Assembly: GCA_963665215.2 (NCBI GenBank)
Contig: CAXXWW010000008.1
Location: 310,001-374,000, forward strand
Origin: G963665215 sp963665215
GTDB lineage: Bacteria > Chloroflexota > Dehalococcoidia > Lucifugimonadales > CAUZJF01
Reading direction: 5' to 3'
DNA: 64,000 nucleotides
The position numbers and the translations under genes were made by a program. Shown piece after piece: positions 41,068 to 49,029 of the stretch. Below the pieces are notes generated by a model. That model did not search any database and had not been told where the DNA came from. It worked only from the letters and a program-made list of their open reading frames with translations. Each line of letters opens with the position of its first letter. The stretch's first letter is position 1.

Positions 41068-42462
41068 TCAGGCGAACTGGTACTCTCTTGTGGCGACGAT
41101 GAGCTGCAGCATGCGCACAACCCGAGCCTCGCTCTCTTCTCGGTCCCCCTCGGTGCCGAAACGGAGCTCGCCGCGGGACTCGGCGTATCTGAGGAGGCCG
41201 TCCCGAGTCTCGCTGCTGACCGTCAGCGGGCCAATCAGGTCGAGGCACCCGTCGACGAGCTCCTCCGGCGCCAGGGAGGTCCCCTCGGCGGCCAACCGGT
41301 CGATAAGTGACTTGACGCCCGGCTTGGTGGCGTCTCCCAACTCGTTGACCGCGAAGTTGACTCGCTCGTTCAGGGTGCCGCCGTTGATCCACTCCTGCCC
41401 CGTATGCCAGCCCTCCACGCTCGGCGGATTCAGCAGCTCCTGGCCCATGGCGGTTGTGGCCTCCGCATAGCTTGCGAATCCGGGCGTCGGGAACCGGTGG
41501 GTGCCCACCAGCTTGATGGTGCCGGCGACTAGCTCGGCGGGGCACTTGACCCTCTTGAAGCGGGCCTCCTTGAAGAAATCGGAGTTGAACAGCACCCGCA
41601 GCATGGAGCGGACCTCGCCCCCGGACTCGAAGTACGCCTCGGCCAGGGCATCGATGGCATCCGGGTCCTGTGGAGGGACGTTGTTCCAGGCGGGTACCTG
41701 CGGCTCGTCGGCGACGAAGAAGTTGTAGAGGTGTCTGCCGATGAACCTGGCCGTTGCCGGCTTCTTGACGATGATGTCGATGATGTCCTCGCCGTTGAAG
41801 CGGCCCTCCTCTCCCAGGAAGGTCTTCACACTGTCGTCGTGGTCGTCCTCTCGATACTCGAAGTGCGTGGTGTATAGTCCCGTCGTGTAGAGCGGAATGG
41901 GCTGCTCGAAGGTCCAGCCCGTGAAGGCCCGACCGGCCATCTTGATGTCCTCTTCCGTGTAGTTGCCCACGCCCATAGAGAACAGCTCCAGCAGTTCGCG
42001 GCCGTAGTTCTCGTTGGGTTCGCCTTTGTGATTCTCGCTGTTGTCCAACCAGTATATCATCGCCGGGTCTTTGGACAGCTCGACGAGGATGGTACGCATG
42101 TCCGAGAGGCCGACGCGCCGGAACATGGCAAGCTGCCGGTGGTGGGAGGGGCCGTGCTCGCTCTTGGCCGTCCCCGTCGCGAAAACGTGGTGCCAAAAGA
42201 GGGTTATCTTCTCTTCCAGCGGCCGCTTGGTGTTGACCATGCGGTACAGCCACAGGGGAGCGCCCCCTGGCGTATTGTGGTCCCAGCCGTTGTAGCGCGA
42301 TATGAGGTCTTCATCGATCACTGGAGACCTCTCGGGGTGAAGCAGGTCTTCCACCACGTCCTCGTAGCCTTTGGAGGCGTACGCCTCCGTCTCGTCCCGC
42401 GTAGCGCCGAACCCCGCGCGACGCATCAGGTGGGCCATCAGAGCGATATCGGTTTCCGCCAT
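41068..42462 (-). CDS. DUF1800 family protein (cassette B)
   Basis: 464 aa from the ATG at 42462, preceded by GGGAGAAG; the reading open to 42606 covers a tandem repeat and is not conserved. Family blocks: MAHLMRRAGFGATRDETEAY, EEKITLFWHHVFATGTAK, NYGRELLELFSMGVGNYTEE, FIGRHLYNFFVADEPQVPAW and GQELLNPPSVEGWHTGQEWI. First gene of the DUF1800-DUF1501-NHL cassette B. The 5' region carries a 43-bp tandem duplication and repeat copy C. Confidence 0.9.
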   Translation of the reverse strand: MAETDIALMAHLMRRAGFGATRDETEAYASKGYEDVVEDLLHPERSPVIDEDLISRYNGWDHNTPGGAPLWLYRMVNTKRPLEEKITLFWHHVFATGTAKSEHGPSHHRQLAMFRRVGLSDMRTILVELSKDPAMIYWLDNSENHKGEPNENYGRELLELFSMGVGNYTEEDIKMAGRAFTGWTFEQPIPLYTTGLYTTHFEYREDDHDDSVKTFLGEEGRFNGEDIIDIIVKKPATARFIGRHLYNFFVADEPQVPAWNNVPPQDPDAIDALAEAYFESGGEVRSMLRVLFNSDFFKEARFKRVKCPAELVAGTIKLVGTHRFPTPGFASYAEATTAMGQELLNPPSVEGWHTGQEWINGGTLNERVNFAVNELGDATKPGVKSLIDRLAAEGTSLAPEELVDGCLDLIGPLTVSSETRDGLLRYAESRGELRFGTEGDREESEARVVRMLQLIVATREYQFA

Positions 42463-42474
42463 AGTCTTCTCCCT

Positions 42475-42560
42475 GGTCTGGCGTCGGGCGTTTGACCTCG
42501 GGCCCCCCGGCTGCCTAGGTCTGGCGTCGGGCGTTTGACCTCGGGCCCCCCGGCTGCCTA
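42475..42560. repeat. Perfect 43-bp tandem duplication upstream of DUF1800 (cassette B)
   Basis: Two identical units at 42475-42517 and 42518-42560, 13 bases upstream of the start codon, between it and the possible operator at 42626-42678. Perfect identity suggests a recent event. Confidence 0.9.
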
Positions 42561-42625
42561 GCCGGATCGCCACACCCGGCCGCCCCTGCACGTCGTATGG
42601 TAGCACTTACCCTAATTTCCCTATA

Positions 42626-42678
42626 CCAGGCTGCCTAGACCCAGGCAGCGCACCATCCTCGACGAGAGCCATGGTAGT
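42626..42678 (-). repeat. Palindrome-containing repeat, copy C (upstream of DUF1800 cassette B)
   Basis: Read on the minus strand it gives ACTACCATGGCTCTCGTCGA then GGATGGTGCG, almost identical to copy B over about 30 bases. Similarity continues into a GGCAGC...GGGAAATTAGGG tail. It faces the DUF1800 gene, about 165 bases before the start. Confidence 0.6.
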
Positions 42679-43199
42679 ATCACTCACGAACGCCGTCAAC
42701 CACCCAATCAAGCTCACATAACCACCTCTCGGCGTCGTGAGTAAGCGGCCGCTAAGCAACGAAGGCAGCTTTCACTACGGTTGCACTCCCCGAACTCATC
42801 TAGTGCGACACCAGACAAGGTGTTGGGGAACGTGTTATGCGCCCACGACGAAACCGTACCGTAGGGGCAGGTTTCAAACCTGCCCGTACCCAGGCCGGCA
42901 TAAGGCGTCGGCGCCATGTTCCCTAATCCCGAATCCACCGAAGGACACCGATGGACGGCGTGAGGAAAGCGGAAGGGGGGTGAGGGAGCTACAGGGGAAA
43001 TAGCCTGGGTTCCATTTGGGGTAGGGAGGTCGGCGGACGGTCTTCATCGCCGCACAGGGGCCCCTATGGCCGTCTGCGGGAGCTGCGATGCGCGGGATGG
43101 CGAGAGAATACGCAGCAGGGAACTCTCTCGGACCGGGCTGGCACGAGTCTGCGGGGATCTTCGGTTGTCCGGTGGGTGGGTCGGTCGCCGACGGTGCCG
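42679..43199. other. Intergenic region between cassette B and IS1380
   Basis: Contains repeat R2 copy 2 (42800-42899) and no recognisable gene. The 3' part presumably includes one end of the IS1380 element, but I could not define its terminal repeat. Confidence 0.4.
42800..42899 (-). repeat. About 100-bp dispersed repeat R2, copy 2
   Basis: Inverse copy of 7972-8074, including the GCAGGTTTCAAACCTGC palindrome and the flanking CGTCGTGGGCGCATAAC tract. The two copies accompany the two DUF1800-DUF1501-NHL cassettes but on different sides (after cassette A, before cassette B). Confidence 0.75.
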
Positions 43200-44525
43200 T
43201 CAGGCCGGGAGTGGAATGGCTCGCAGCCGGGCCAAGGCGCGGCTGAACTTCTCAGCCCAAGGCCAGCGATCCGGAAGATGCAGGGTCAACCGGCGTGCCG
43301 AGCGGGTGAGCCGTCCGGCCAGGGAGAAGAACCGCCGCCGGAGGGTCTTGGTGGTGGCTATCCGCTCTCCCAGACCGATCCGCGCCGTCCAGCGGGCCAG
43401 GTTGTGGGCCATCGTCTGGACGGCCAGCCAGGCGCCGTTGGCGGCGAAGCGGCCCGAGGGGAGATGGTTCAGCCCGACGCCGTACTTGAGGTCGCGTATG
43501 GCATTCTCGATCTCGGCGTGGCGGCGATGGTCAGCCTCCAGTTCGAGCAACTCCCCGTCCCGGTCGGTGATGAAGCCATGATAGCTGTATTTGGCGAAGA
43601 GGGCCAGTTGGGAACCGGGCGTCGGCTTCACCCGCCGGACGATGAGCCGTACCGGCGCGGCGTCCGCCTCGGCCTGGAAGGGGGTGCAGGTGGTCTCGGC
43701 CACATCGGCGGCGCCGTCCATCCAGTAAGGAATCGGCGTCCAGGCATCTTCGGGTATCGCCTCGATGAGATTGTGCAGGCTTTTGTGCTGGCGGATGGTG
43801 ATGGAGAAGCGGACATCCATCTTGCGGCAGACGGATACCACGCCATGAGTGTAGAACCCGCTGTCGGCCCGTAGCGTGAGTCGTCCGTTGGCCCCGGCGT
43901 AGCGCACCCGTCCCACCGTCTCCCGCAGGAAGTGGGCGGCGCCGCGGGCGGTGTTGGCCCGGCCCTCGCGCAGCCGGGACATCAGCACGTCTCCGGTGCC
44001 GGCGGCGATGGCCAGCAGCGGGTGGTAGCCCCGCTTGCCGGTATAGCCGTGGTGGCGGGCGCCCTCCTTGGCCAGTCCGTAGGTCTCGCAGATGGTGGAG
44101 TCCAGGTCAATGGTCAGGGGCCCGTCGCCGGGTCCCGCCCCGGCCTGCCAAGCCCGGGCCAGCAACTCGCGGCTCACCCGGTCGAGTTGACGGACGTGGC
44201 CCCACCGGAAGCTGCGCAGGAAGGTGCCCAGGGTGGATGGCGCCTTGACCGTGCCGCCCAGGGTGCAGGCCGTCCCCCCGGTGCGCAACACATCGGCGTC
44301 GTCAATGCAGTCGCCCCCAGCCAGCGCAGACGCCACCAGCGTCATCATCTTGTCGCTCGTGTTCGCCCGCCCCGGGGCATCGCCCAGGTCGAGGCGCTGC
44401 CGGACGAGTTCGGGCAGGCCGAGGTGCCGCGCCAGGGTGGCCGGAAGGAGCAGCCCGGCATTGGCCACCAAGCGGCGGTCGTCGAAGGTGATTTGGATCC
44501 GGTCGGGGTGGTTGCGTGGCAGCAT
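43200..44525 (-). CDS. IS1380-family transposase
   Basis: 441 aa, apparently intact. Typical opening ITFDDRRLVANAGLLLPATL and LARHLGL, then FRWGHVRQLDRVSRELLARA. The DDE core includes LTIDLDSTICETYGLAKEGA (Asp), GRLTLRADSGFYTHG (Asp) and HRRHAEIENAIRDLKYGVGL (Glu). The C-terminal NLARWTARIGLGER is characteristic. Terminal repeats were not identified. A 9-bp inverted repeat (GGTGCTCCT 44532-44540, AGGAGCACC 44587-44595) lies just upstream of the start and may belong to the element's 5' end or regulate the transposase. Confidence 0.9.
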   Translation of the reverse strand: MLPRNHPDRIQITFDDRRLVANAGLLLPATLARHLGLPELVRQRLDLGDAPGRANTSDKMMTLVASALAGGDCIDDADVLRTGGTACTLGGTVKAPSTLGTFLRSFRWGHVRQLDRVSRELLARAWQAGAGPGDGPLTIDLDSTICETYGLAKEGARHHGYTGKRGYHPLLAIAAGTGDVLMSRLREGRANTARGAAHFLRETVGRVRYAGANGRLTLRADSGFYTHGVVSVCRKMDVRFSITIRQHKSLHNLIEAIPEDAWTPIPYWMDGAADVAETTCTPFQAEADAAPVRLIVRRVKPTPGSQLALFAKYSYHGFITDRDGELLELEADHRRHAEIENAIRDLKYGVGLNHLPSGRFAANGAWLAVQTMAHNLARWTARIGLGERIATTKTLRRRFFSLAGRLTRSARRLTLHLPDRWPWAEKFSRALARLRAIPLPA

Positions 44526-45043
44526 CTACTGGGTGCTCCTTTTCCGGGGCCGTTTTTTTGCTACAAAACCATTATCCCAGAAGCACAGGAGCACCTTCTT
44601 GCCGCCTCAGGACGCTAACCCGACGCCCTCCTTCGGTGGATTCGGGCTAATACGTGTCCTGATCATGCACTAGGCACGCACCTCCCCACTTGGCTGCCCG
44701 CGTCACCTCCGATGACCCCAAGGCGGCCCGCTGCCCTGGTGCTGTACGGAGCCCGGCGAAACGCTCCAATCCGCCCCAGGCGGACCGGAACATCTCCTCT
44801 CGCATGGTGCACCAATGACCCCTCACCCGGCCTAGCTGTACTTCAGCCGCAGTAGTATAATCCTCAGCGCTACGGAGCCGAGACATTTGCACGAGATTGA
44901 CAGGTACGGGGGCATCGTGCCCCCGGGTGGCGTCGCGCAGGTATGTACCTCGCCACCAGACGCGAGGATACGCTAGCCTGTTCCTGCTCCTAGCGGGATT
45001 TCGACATGACCGGTCCCTTTACAGGGAGTGCCAGGACACAGCT
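44526..45043. other. Intergenic region between IS1380 and MetE-like gene
   Basis: Holds the 9-bp inverted repeat near the IS start and a strong hairpin at 44907-44925. No gene recognised; ORFs here are short and lack family features. Confidence 0.4.
44907..44925 (+). promoter_or_regulatory. Strong hairpin upstream of MetE-like gene
   Basis: CGGGGGCA, loop TCG, TGCCCCCG: a perfect 8-bp GC stem ending 118 bases before the ATG at 45044. It could be an attenuator or an upstream terminator without a U tract. No SAM or cobalamin riboswitch architecture was recognised around it. Confidence 0.35.
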
Positions 45044-46084
45044 ATGAGTCAATCTGCCGCCAACCTGCCGCTACTGCCTACGAGTGTGGTCGGAAGCTAT
45101 GCGAAACCGAGCTGGTTCTGGACCGCCATGGATGCGGTGCGTCGCGGCGAATATGGGCCCACCGACATCCGCGAGACCCTTGAAGACGCCACAAACATCG
45201 CCATCCGTGACCAGGAACGCGCCGGGGTGGATGTGATATCCGACGGTGAGATGCAGCGGCAAGATTTTATCATGGGTTTCTTCGACCGGTTAGAGGGCTT
45301 GAAGGCCATTGAGCCCGTCCGCCGCCAAGGCTCGGCCGGCTACGACCAGATGAGCTCCTTTGTCGCGGTTGATGAGCTCTCCGCTCCCACTGGCTTAGGA
45401 ATTGTGCAAGAGGTCGAGTACGCGACAATTCGCACGACCCGGCCCATCAAAGTCACATGTCCCGGTCCCCTGACGCTCAGTTTCCGGATCGATCCCGGCG
45501 ACGCGTACAAGGACTCCGAAGATATGGCGCTCACTATGGTGCGCATCGTCAACTCCGAGCTCAGGGCGTTAGTCGCGGCAGGCGCGTCCTTCATTCAGAT
45601 TGACGAGCCCCGCTATGCCAACTTTCCAGGGGGCGGACGCCAGTGGAGCGATCTCTTTAATGAGACTGTGAAAGAAGTAGATGCCAAGCTGGCGCTCCAC
45701 ATATGCTTCGGAAACTATCAGAACCGTCCGGCCAGCAGGCGTTCATACCGCCCGATGTTTCCCTCAATTCTGGATATAAAAGCCGACCAGCTTGTACTGG
45801 AATTTGCCAACCGCGAAATGAGCGAGATCGACCTCTGGAAGGAGTTTCCGAGTGATAAGGAACTGGGAGCCGGGGTGATCGACATCAAGTCGTACTACAT
45901 CGAAAAGCCACAAGAGGTAGCTGAACGAGTGCGATACATTCTCCAGTATGTCGCGCCCGAGAAGCTGTGGGTCAATCCGGACTGCGGCTTCAATCACACG
46001 CCCCGTTGGGTTGCGGAAGCAAAGCTCCATGCGATGGTCGAGGGGACCCTGATGGTACGTCACGAGCTCGAGGGCTCGCGATGA
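45044..46084 (+). CDS. MetE C-terminal-like (cobalamin-independent methionine synthase family) methyltransferase
   Basis: 346 aa from MSQSAANLPLLPTSVVGSYA; the longer reading from 44897 is not conserved. It is a single TIM barrel equivalent to the MetE C-terminal half. Zinc ligands: HICFGNY (His, Cys), Glu within the barrel, and NPDCGFNHTPRWVAEAKL (final Cys). AGVDVISDGEMQRQDF is the conserved homocysteine-site strand, and IQIDEPRYANF follows. Stand-alone proteins of this kind often transfer methyl groups from substrates other than methyltetrahydrofolate, so methionine synthesis is not assured. The stop overlaps the ATG of a 41-codon ORF (ATGA). Confidence 0.87.
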   Translation: MSQSAANLPLLPTSVVGSYAKPSWFWTAMDAVRRGEYGPTDIRETLEDATNIAIRDQERAGVDVISDGEMQRQDFIMGFFDRLEGLKAIEPVRRQGSAGYDQMSSFVAVDELSAPTGLGIVQEVEYATIRTTRPIKVTCPGPLTLSFRIDPGDAYKDSEDMALTMVRIVNSELRALVAAGASFIQIDEPRYANFPGGGRQWSDLFNETVKEVDAKLALHICFGNYQNRPASRRSYRPMFPSILDIKADQLVLEFANREMSEIDLWKEFPSDKELGAGVIDIKSYYIEKPQEVAERVRYILQYVAPEKLWVNPDCGFNHTPRWVAEAKLHAMVEGTLMVRHELEGSR

Positions 46085-46206
46085 AAGGGCGCCTGGGCCG
46101 CGCTCAGGTGGACCTACAGGATCCCCGCTCCCGATCCGAATCTGCCGTTGCGATGCGTCCGGTCAATCCCGATGAAGCTCTTTCCGAGCCTGAGTTGGCC
46201 ATCTGA
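46081..46206 (+). CDS. Possible small ORF coupled to the MetE-like gene
   Basis: 41 aa (MKGRLGRAQVDLQDPRSRSE, ending PELAI). The ATG overlaps the preceding stop in ATGA, a typical translational-coupling arrangement. No ribosome-binding site of its own and no recognisable family. It could be chance. Confidence 0.2.
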   Translation: MKGRLGRAQVDLQDPRSRSESAVAMRPVNPDEALSEPELAI

Positions 46207-46291
46207 AGTCGGTGGTCACTCTCGTACCTGGTGGCGCACTTCGTCCATGCATTTGGGGGCAGAATAGCTTGACGGATAGAGCGATCATGCG

Positions 46292-46954
46292 ATGAAGCCG
46301 TGGGAGATGCTGGCGACCGCCACCACGCCCGACGGCAACCGCTTCGAGCTGCGGCGACACGACGGCAACTACGTCATTCACGCCGACGGCTACGACGTGA
46401 TGACGAGCTATTCGCACGGCTCCGAGGATGCGATGATGTCGATCGCCTGCCCTAGGCCTCGCGCGGATGCCTGCATCCTGATAGGCGGACTCGGGATGGG
46501 CTACACCCTTGCTGCGACGCTCGATCTACTGCCGCATGGGGGCTCCGTGGTCGTTAGCGAGCTAGTCCCAGAGGTGGTCGAGTGGAATCGCGGCCCGCTG
46601 GGGCCACTGGCCGGGCATCCCCTCGACGACCCTCGCACTGACCTCGTAGTGGGCGACGTCGCCGATGTCATTCGGTCCGGCAAGTCGCGCTTCGATGCGG
46701 TCTTGCTGGACGTGGACCACAGTGTCGATTCGTTCATTCTGGCACGTAACTCATGGCTCTACACGCCGGAGGGACTCGCTACAACACACCGCTCTCTGCG
46801 CCCAGGCGGCGCGCTAGCCGTATGGTCGGTAGGCACGGAGAAGACCTTCGAGCGCAGGCTCCGCGCAGCCGGTTTCACCGCTTCGACGCACCCCGTCAGA
46901 GGGCGCGACAAGCGCGGCGGACACTACTCCATCCTCGTGGGACGGAGGGGCTAG
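46292..46954 (+). CDS. Spermidine synthase-like Rossmann methyltransferase-fold protein
   Basis: 220 aa. GNRFELRRHDGNYVIHADGY is the N-terminal beta region and ILIGGLGMGYTLAATLDLLP the nucleotide-binding loop. VVVSELVPEVVEW carries the acidic ribose-binding residue. FDAVLLDVDHS is the active-site strand, equivalent to the DxxD of polyamine synthases. The short N-terminal domain and the LDVDHS version indicate a stand-alone SpeE-like protein, not a proven spermidine synthase. It lies about 200 bases after the MetE-like gene on the same strand. Confidence 0.8.
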   Translation: MKPWEMLATATTPDGNRFELRRHDGNYVIHADGYDVMTSYSHGSEDAMMSIACPRPRADACILIGGLGMGYTLAATLDLLPHGGSVVVSELVPEVVEWNRGPLGPLAGHPLDDPRTDLVVGDVADVIRSGKSRFDAVLLDVDHSVDSFILARNSWLYTPEGLATTHRSLRPGGALAVWSVGTEKTFERRLRAAGFTASTHPVRGRDKRGGHYSILVGRRG

Positions 46955-47329
46955 CGCCAACGCGGGTACGTTGACCCCCCGGGAGCGGCCCCTATGGGAG
47001 GAATGCCCTCTCAAACAAATGGGCCTACAAGGCCGGTGAAATTGGGGAATAGACACTAGCATCCTCACAGGTCACTATCCTGGCCCCTCTTGCCCCCTCG
47101 GCTATACTCCCCCCCCCCCGGGGCACGCTCTTGCGGGTGTCCGGTCCCCAAACTGGTTGAACAGGAAGAGCAGAAGCAAGCTTCCAGCTCTCGTTATACG
47201 AAGTGACGATTTTCAACCGCGTGCTACGTCCCTGTCTAATTAGCTTGTATTTTCGTTACCCGGTATATTAATCCAGACTTGTCATCTGAAATGTACAGTG
47301 CACCATCGGAGTCAAAGATGACATCGACA

Positions 47330-48951
47330 TTGTTGTTGTTCTACGATTATGTCAGTAGCTAACTGGTCAGCGAAAATGTCATCCCATGGAAGGAGTGACA
47401 TTGACGCAGAAGGAGCAGACGAGACTTCAGGTGCTCAACAGCGTTCTGGCAGATCAGGTGGTGGTATGTCAGGCGGCCGAGGTCCTGGGAGTGAGCGAAC
47501 GCCACATGAGGCGTATTCTGGCGGCCTATAGGAAGGAGGGCGCCGCCGCACTCGCCCACGGGAATCGTGGCCGCCGACCGGCCAACACCACGACAGAGAC
47601 CAAGATGACTTACGTGGTGCAGCTGGCCCGCACTCGCTACGCTGGAACGAACCATACGCATCTGACCGAGTTGTTGATGGAACGGGAGGGGATCGACCTG
47701 AGCCGCTCTACGGTGCGCCGCATCCTGGTCAGCGCCGGCGTGGACAGCCCCCGCCGCCGCCGGCCGCCCAGACACCGTGTCCGGCGCAAACGCATGGCCC
47801 AAGAAGGGATGCTGCTGCAGATAGATGGGAGCCACCATCGGTGGCTGGGGGAACAAGGACCCCGGTTCGTCCTGCTGTTGGCCGTGGACGACCCCACCGG
47901 CACTGTGCCTGACGCTCTGTTCAGCCAGGAGGAGGACACCCGCGGCTACTTCCTTCTCATGGAGGGGTTGATCCGGCAATGCGGGATACCGCTGGCCGTC
48001 TACAGCGACCGACACGCGGTCTTCAAGCATACTGGAGAGCCTCGCCAGAAGCCGGCCGGGCCAACCCAGTTCGCCCGCGCCATGGAGGAGCTGGGGATAC
48101 GCCAGATATTCGCCAGGTCACCGCAGGCGAAGGGCCGGGTCGAGCGGACGGCGGGGACATTCCAGGACCGGCTGGTGACCGAGCTGCGCCTGGCGGGCGT
48201 CACCACCATCGACGAGGCCAATGAAGTCCTGCACCGCTTCCTGCCGCGCTTCAACGAGAAGTTCGGGGTTCCGGCAGAGCACTCAAGCGTTGCTTACCGC
48301 TCTATGGAGTCATCGGTGGCCCTGGACCAGATACTCTGCTTCAAGCACCGCCGCAAGGTGGCCAGGGACAACACCGTCAAGTACAACTGGCGTACCTTGC
48401 AGCTGCTGCCTGGTAAGGAGCGGCCTAGCTACGCCGGAGCGCAGCTGGAGGTCCATGAGGGCTTGGACGGTCAGCTCCTCGTGCAGTACCGGGGACGCAC
48501 GATCCCCACACAGGAGGCGCCGCCGCGCCCTGGAGTTCTCCGTGCCTCCAATGGTCCTCTCCGATATGGCCCCGGCCTTGAGCGTAGGGTCAACGGCGTG
48601 GGCAGCCACCCCAAGGAGAGCTTGGCATCCCTCGACGCCATCGAGGCCGACAGCGCCACATTGAACGGCGGCGGCAGAGTTCGCAAGCCTCCGGCATCGC
48701 CACGCAGGAAACCCACGCCGCGACAGAGGGTCCGGTGGAAGGCCGTGCAGCAGGCTAAGCTTCGGGGCCTCTCCATTCGGGCAATCGCCAGGGAGTTGGG
48801 CATCCACAGGAACACGGTCCGCAAGTACGCCGAAGCCAAGAGCCCGCCCATGATGCGCACCAGGGGCAGGTCCCGCGTATCACAGTCCGATGGTATGACA
48901 GCGGCCTAGATGGACATTTTCCCTGACCACTTAGGCGGACATAATCGCTGG
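47330..48951 (+). mobile_element. ISNCY-type insertion sequence
   Basis: Flanked by ACATCGACA at 47321-47329 and 48952-48960, a likely 9-bp target duplication. Terminal inverted repeats are recognisable: CGATTATGTCAGTAGC...GGTCAGCGAAAATGTC at 47344-47380 and the inverse GACATTTTCCCTGACC...GGACATAATCG at 48913-48946. Eleven bases (TTGTTGTTGTT) lie between the left duplication and the repeat, so the left boundary is uncertain. Confidence 0.75.
47386..48909 (+). CDS. ISNCY-family transposase (HTH plus rve integrase core)
   Basis: 507 aa from ATG; a TTG at 47401 directly after AAGGAG may be the true start. N-terminal helix-turn-helix CQAAEVLGVSERHMRRILAA. The integrase core has LLQIDGSHHRWLG (Asp), PLAVYSDRHAVFK (Asp) and SPQAKGRVERTAGTFQDRLV (Glu). 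The C-terminus adds a second helix-turn-helix-like segment, LSIRAIARELGIHRNTVRKY. Architecture and the QIDGSxHxW motif match ISDol1-type ISNCY elements. Intact. Confidence 0.9.
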   Translation: MEGVTLTQKEQTRLQVLNSVLADQVVVCQAAEVLGVSERHMRRILAAYRKEGAAALAHGNRGRRPANTTTETKMTYVVQLARTRYAGTNHTHLTELLMEREGIDLSRSTVRRILVSAGVDSPRRRRPPRHRVRRKRMAQEGMLLQIDGSHHRWLGEQGPRFVLLLAVDDPTGTVPDALFSQEEDTRGYFLLMEGLIRQCGIPLAVYSDRHAVFKHTGEPRQKPAGPTQFARAMEELGIRQIFARSPQAKGRVERTAGTFQDRLVTELRLAGVTTIDEANEVLHRFLPRFNEKFGVPAEHSSVAYRSMESSVALDQILCFKHRRKVARDNTVKYNWRTLQLLPGKERPSYAGAQLEVHEGLDGQLLVQYRGRTIPTQEAPPRPGVLRASNGPLRYGPGLERRVNGVGSHPKESLASLDAIEADSATLNGGGRVRKPPASPRRKPTPRQRVRWKAVQQAKLRGLSIRAIARELGIHRNTVRKYAEAKSPPMMRTRGRSRVSQSDGMTAA

Positions 48952-49029
48952 ACATCGACAGACAGGTCGACCTGAAATTGACCCATCTCGCTTAAGCCAA
49001 CCAGAGATAAAGTCTTCCTCTCCTACAAT

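Noticed and set aside
39755..41470. 571-codon plus-strand ORF
   Set aside because: Antisense to the DUF1501 and DUF1800 genes; low-complexity translation without family features.
39920..42253. 777-codon minus-strand ORF
   Set aside because: Only the last 378 codons (from ATG 41056) are the DUF1501 protein. The first part is a compositionally biased shadow of the DUF1800 gene in another frame.
43020..44600. Terminal inverted repeats of the IS1380 element
   Set aside because: The only clear inverted repeat is the 9-bp pair at 44532-44595, both arms on one side of the transposase, so it does not delimit the element.
44640..45043. SAM or cobalamin riboswitch before the MetE-like gene
   Set aside because: A hairpin is present at 44907-44925 but none of the conserved riboswitch core motifs could be recognised.
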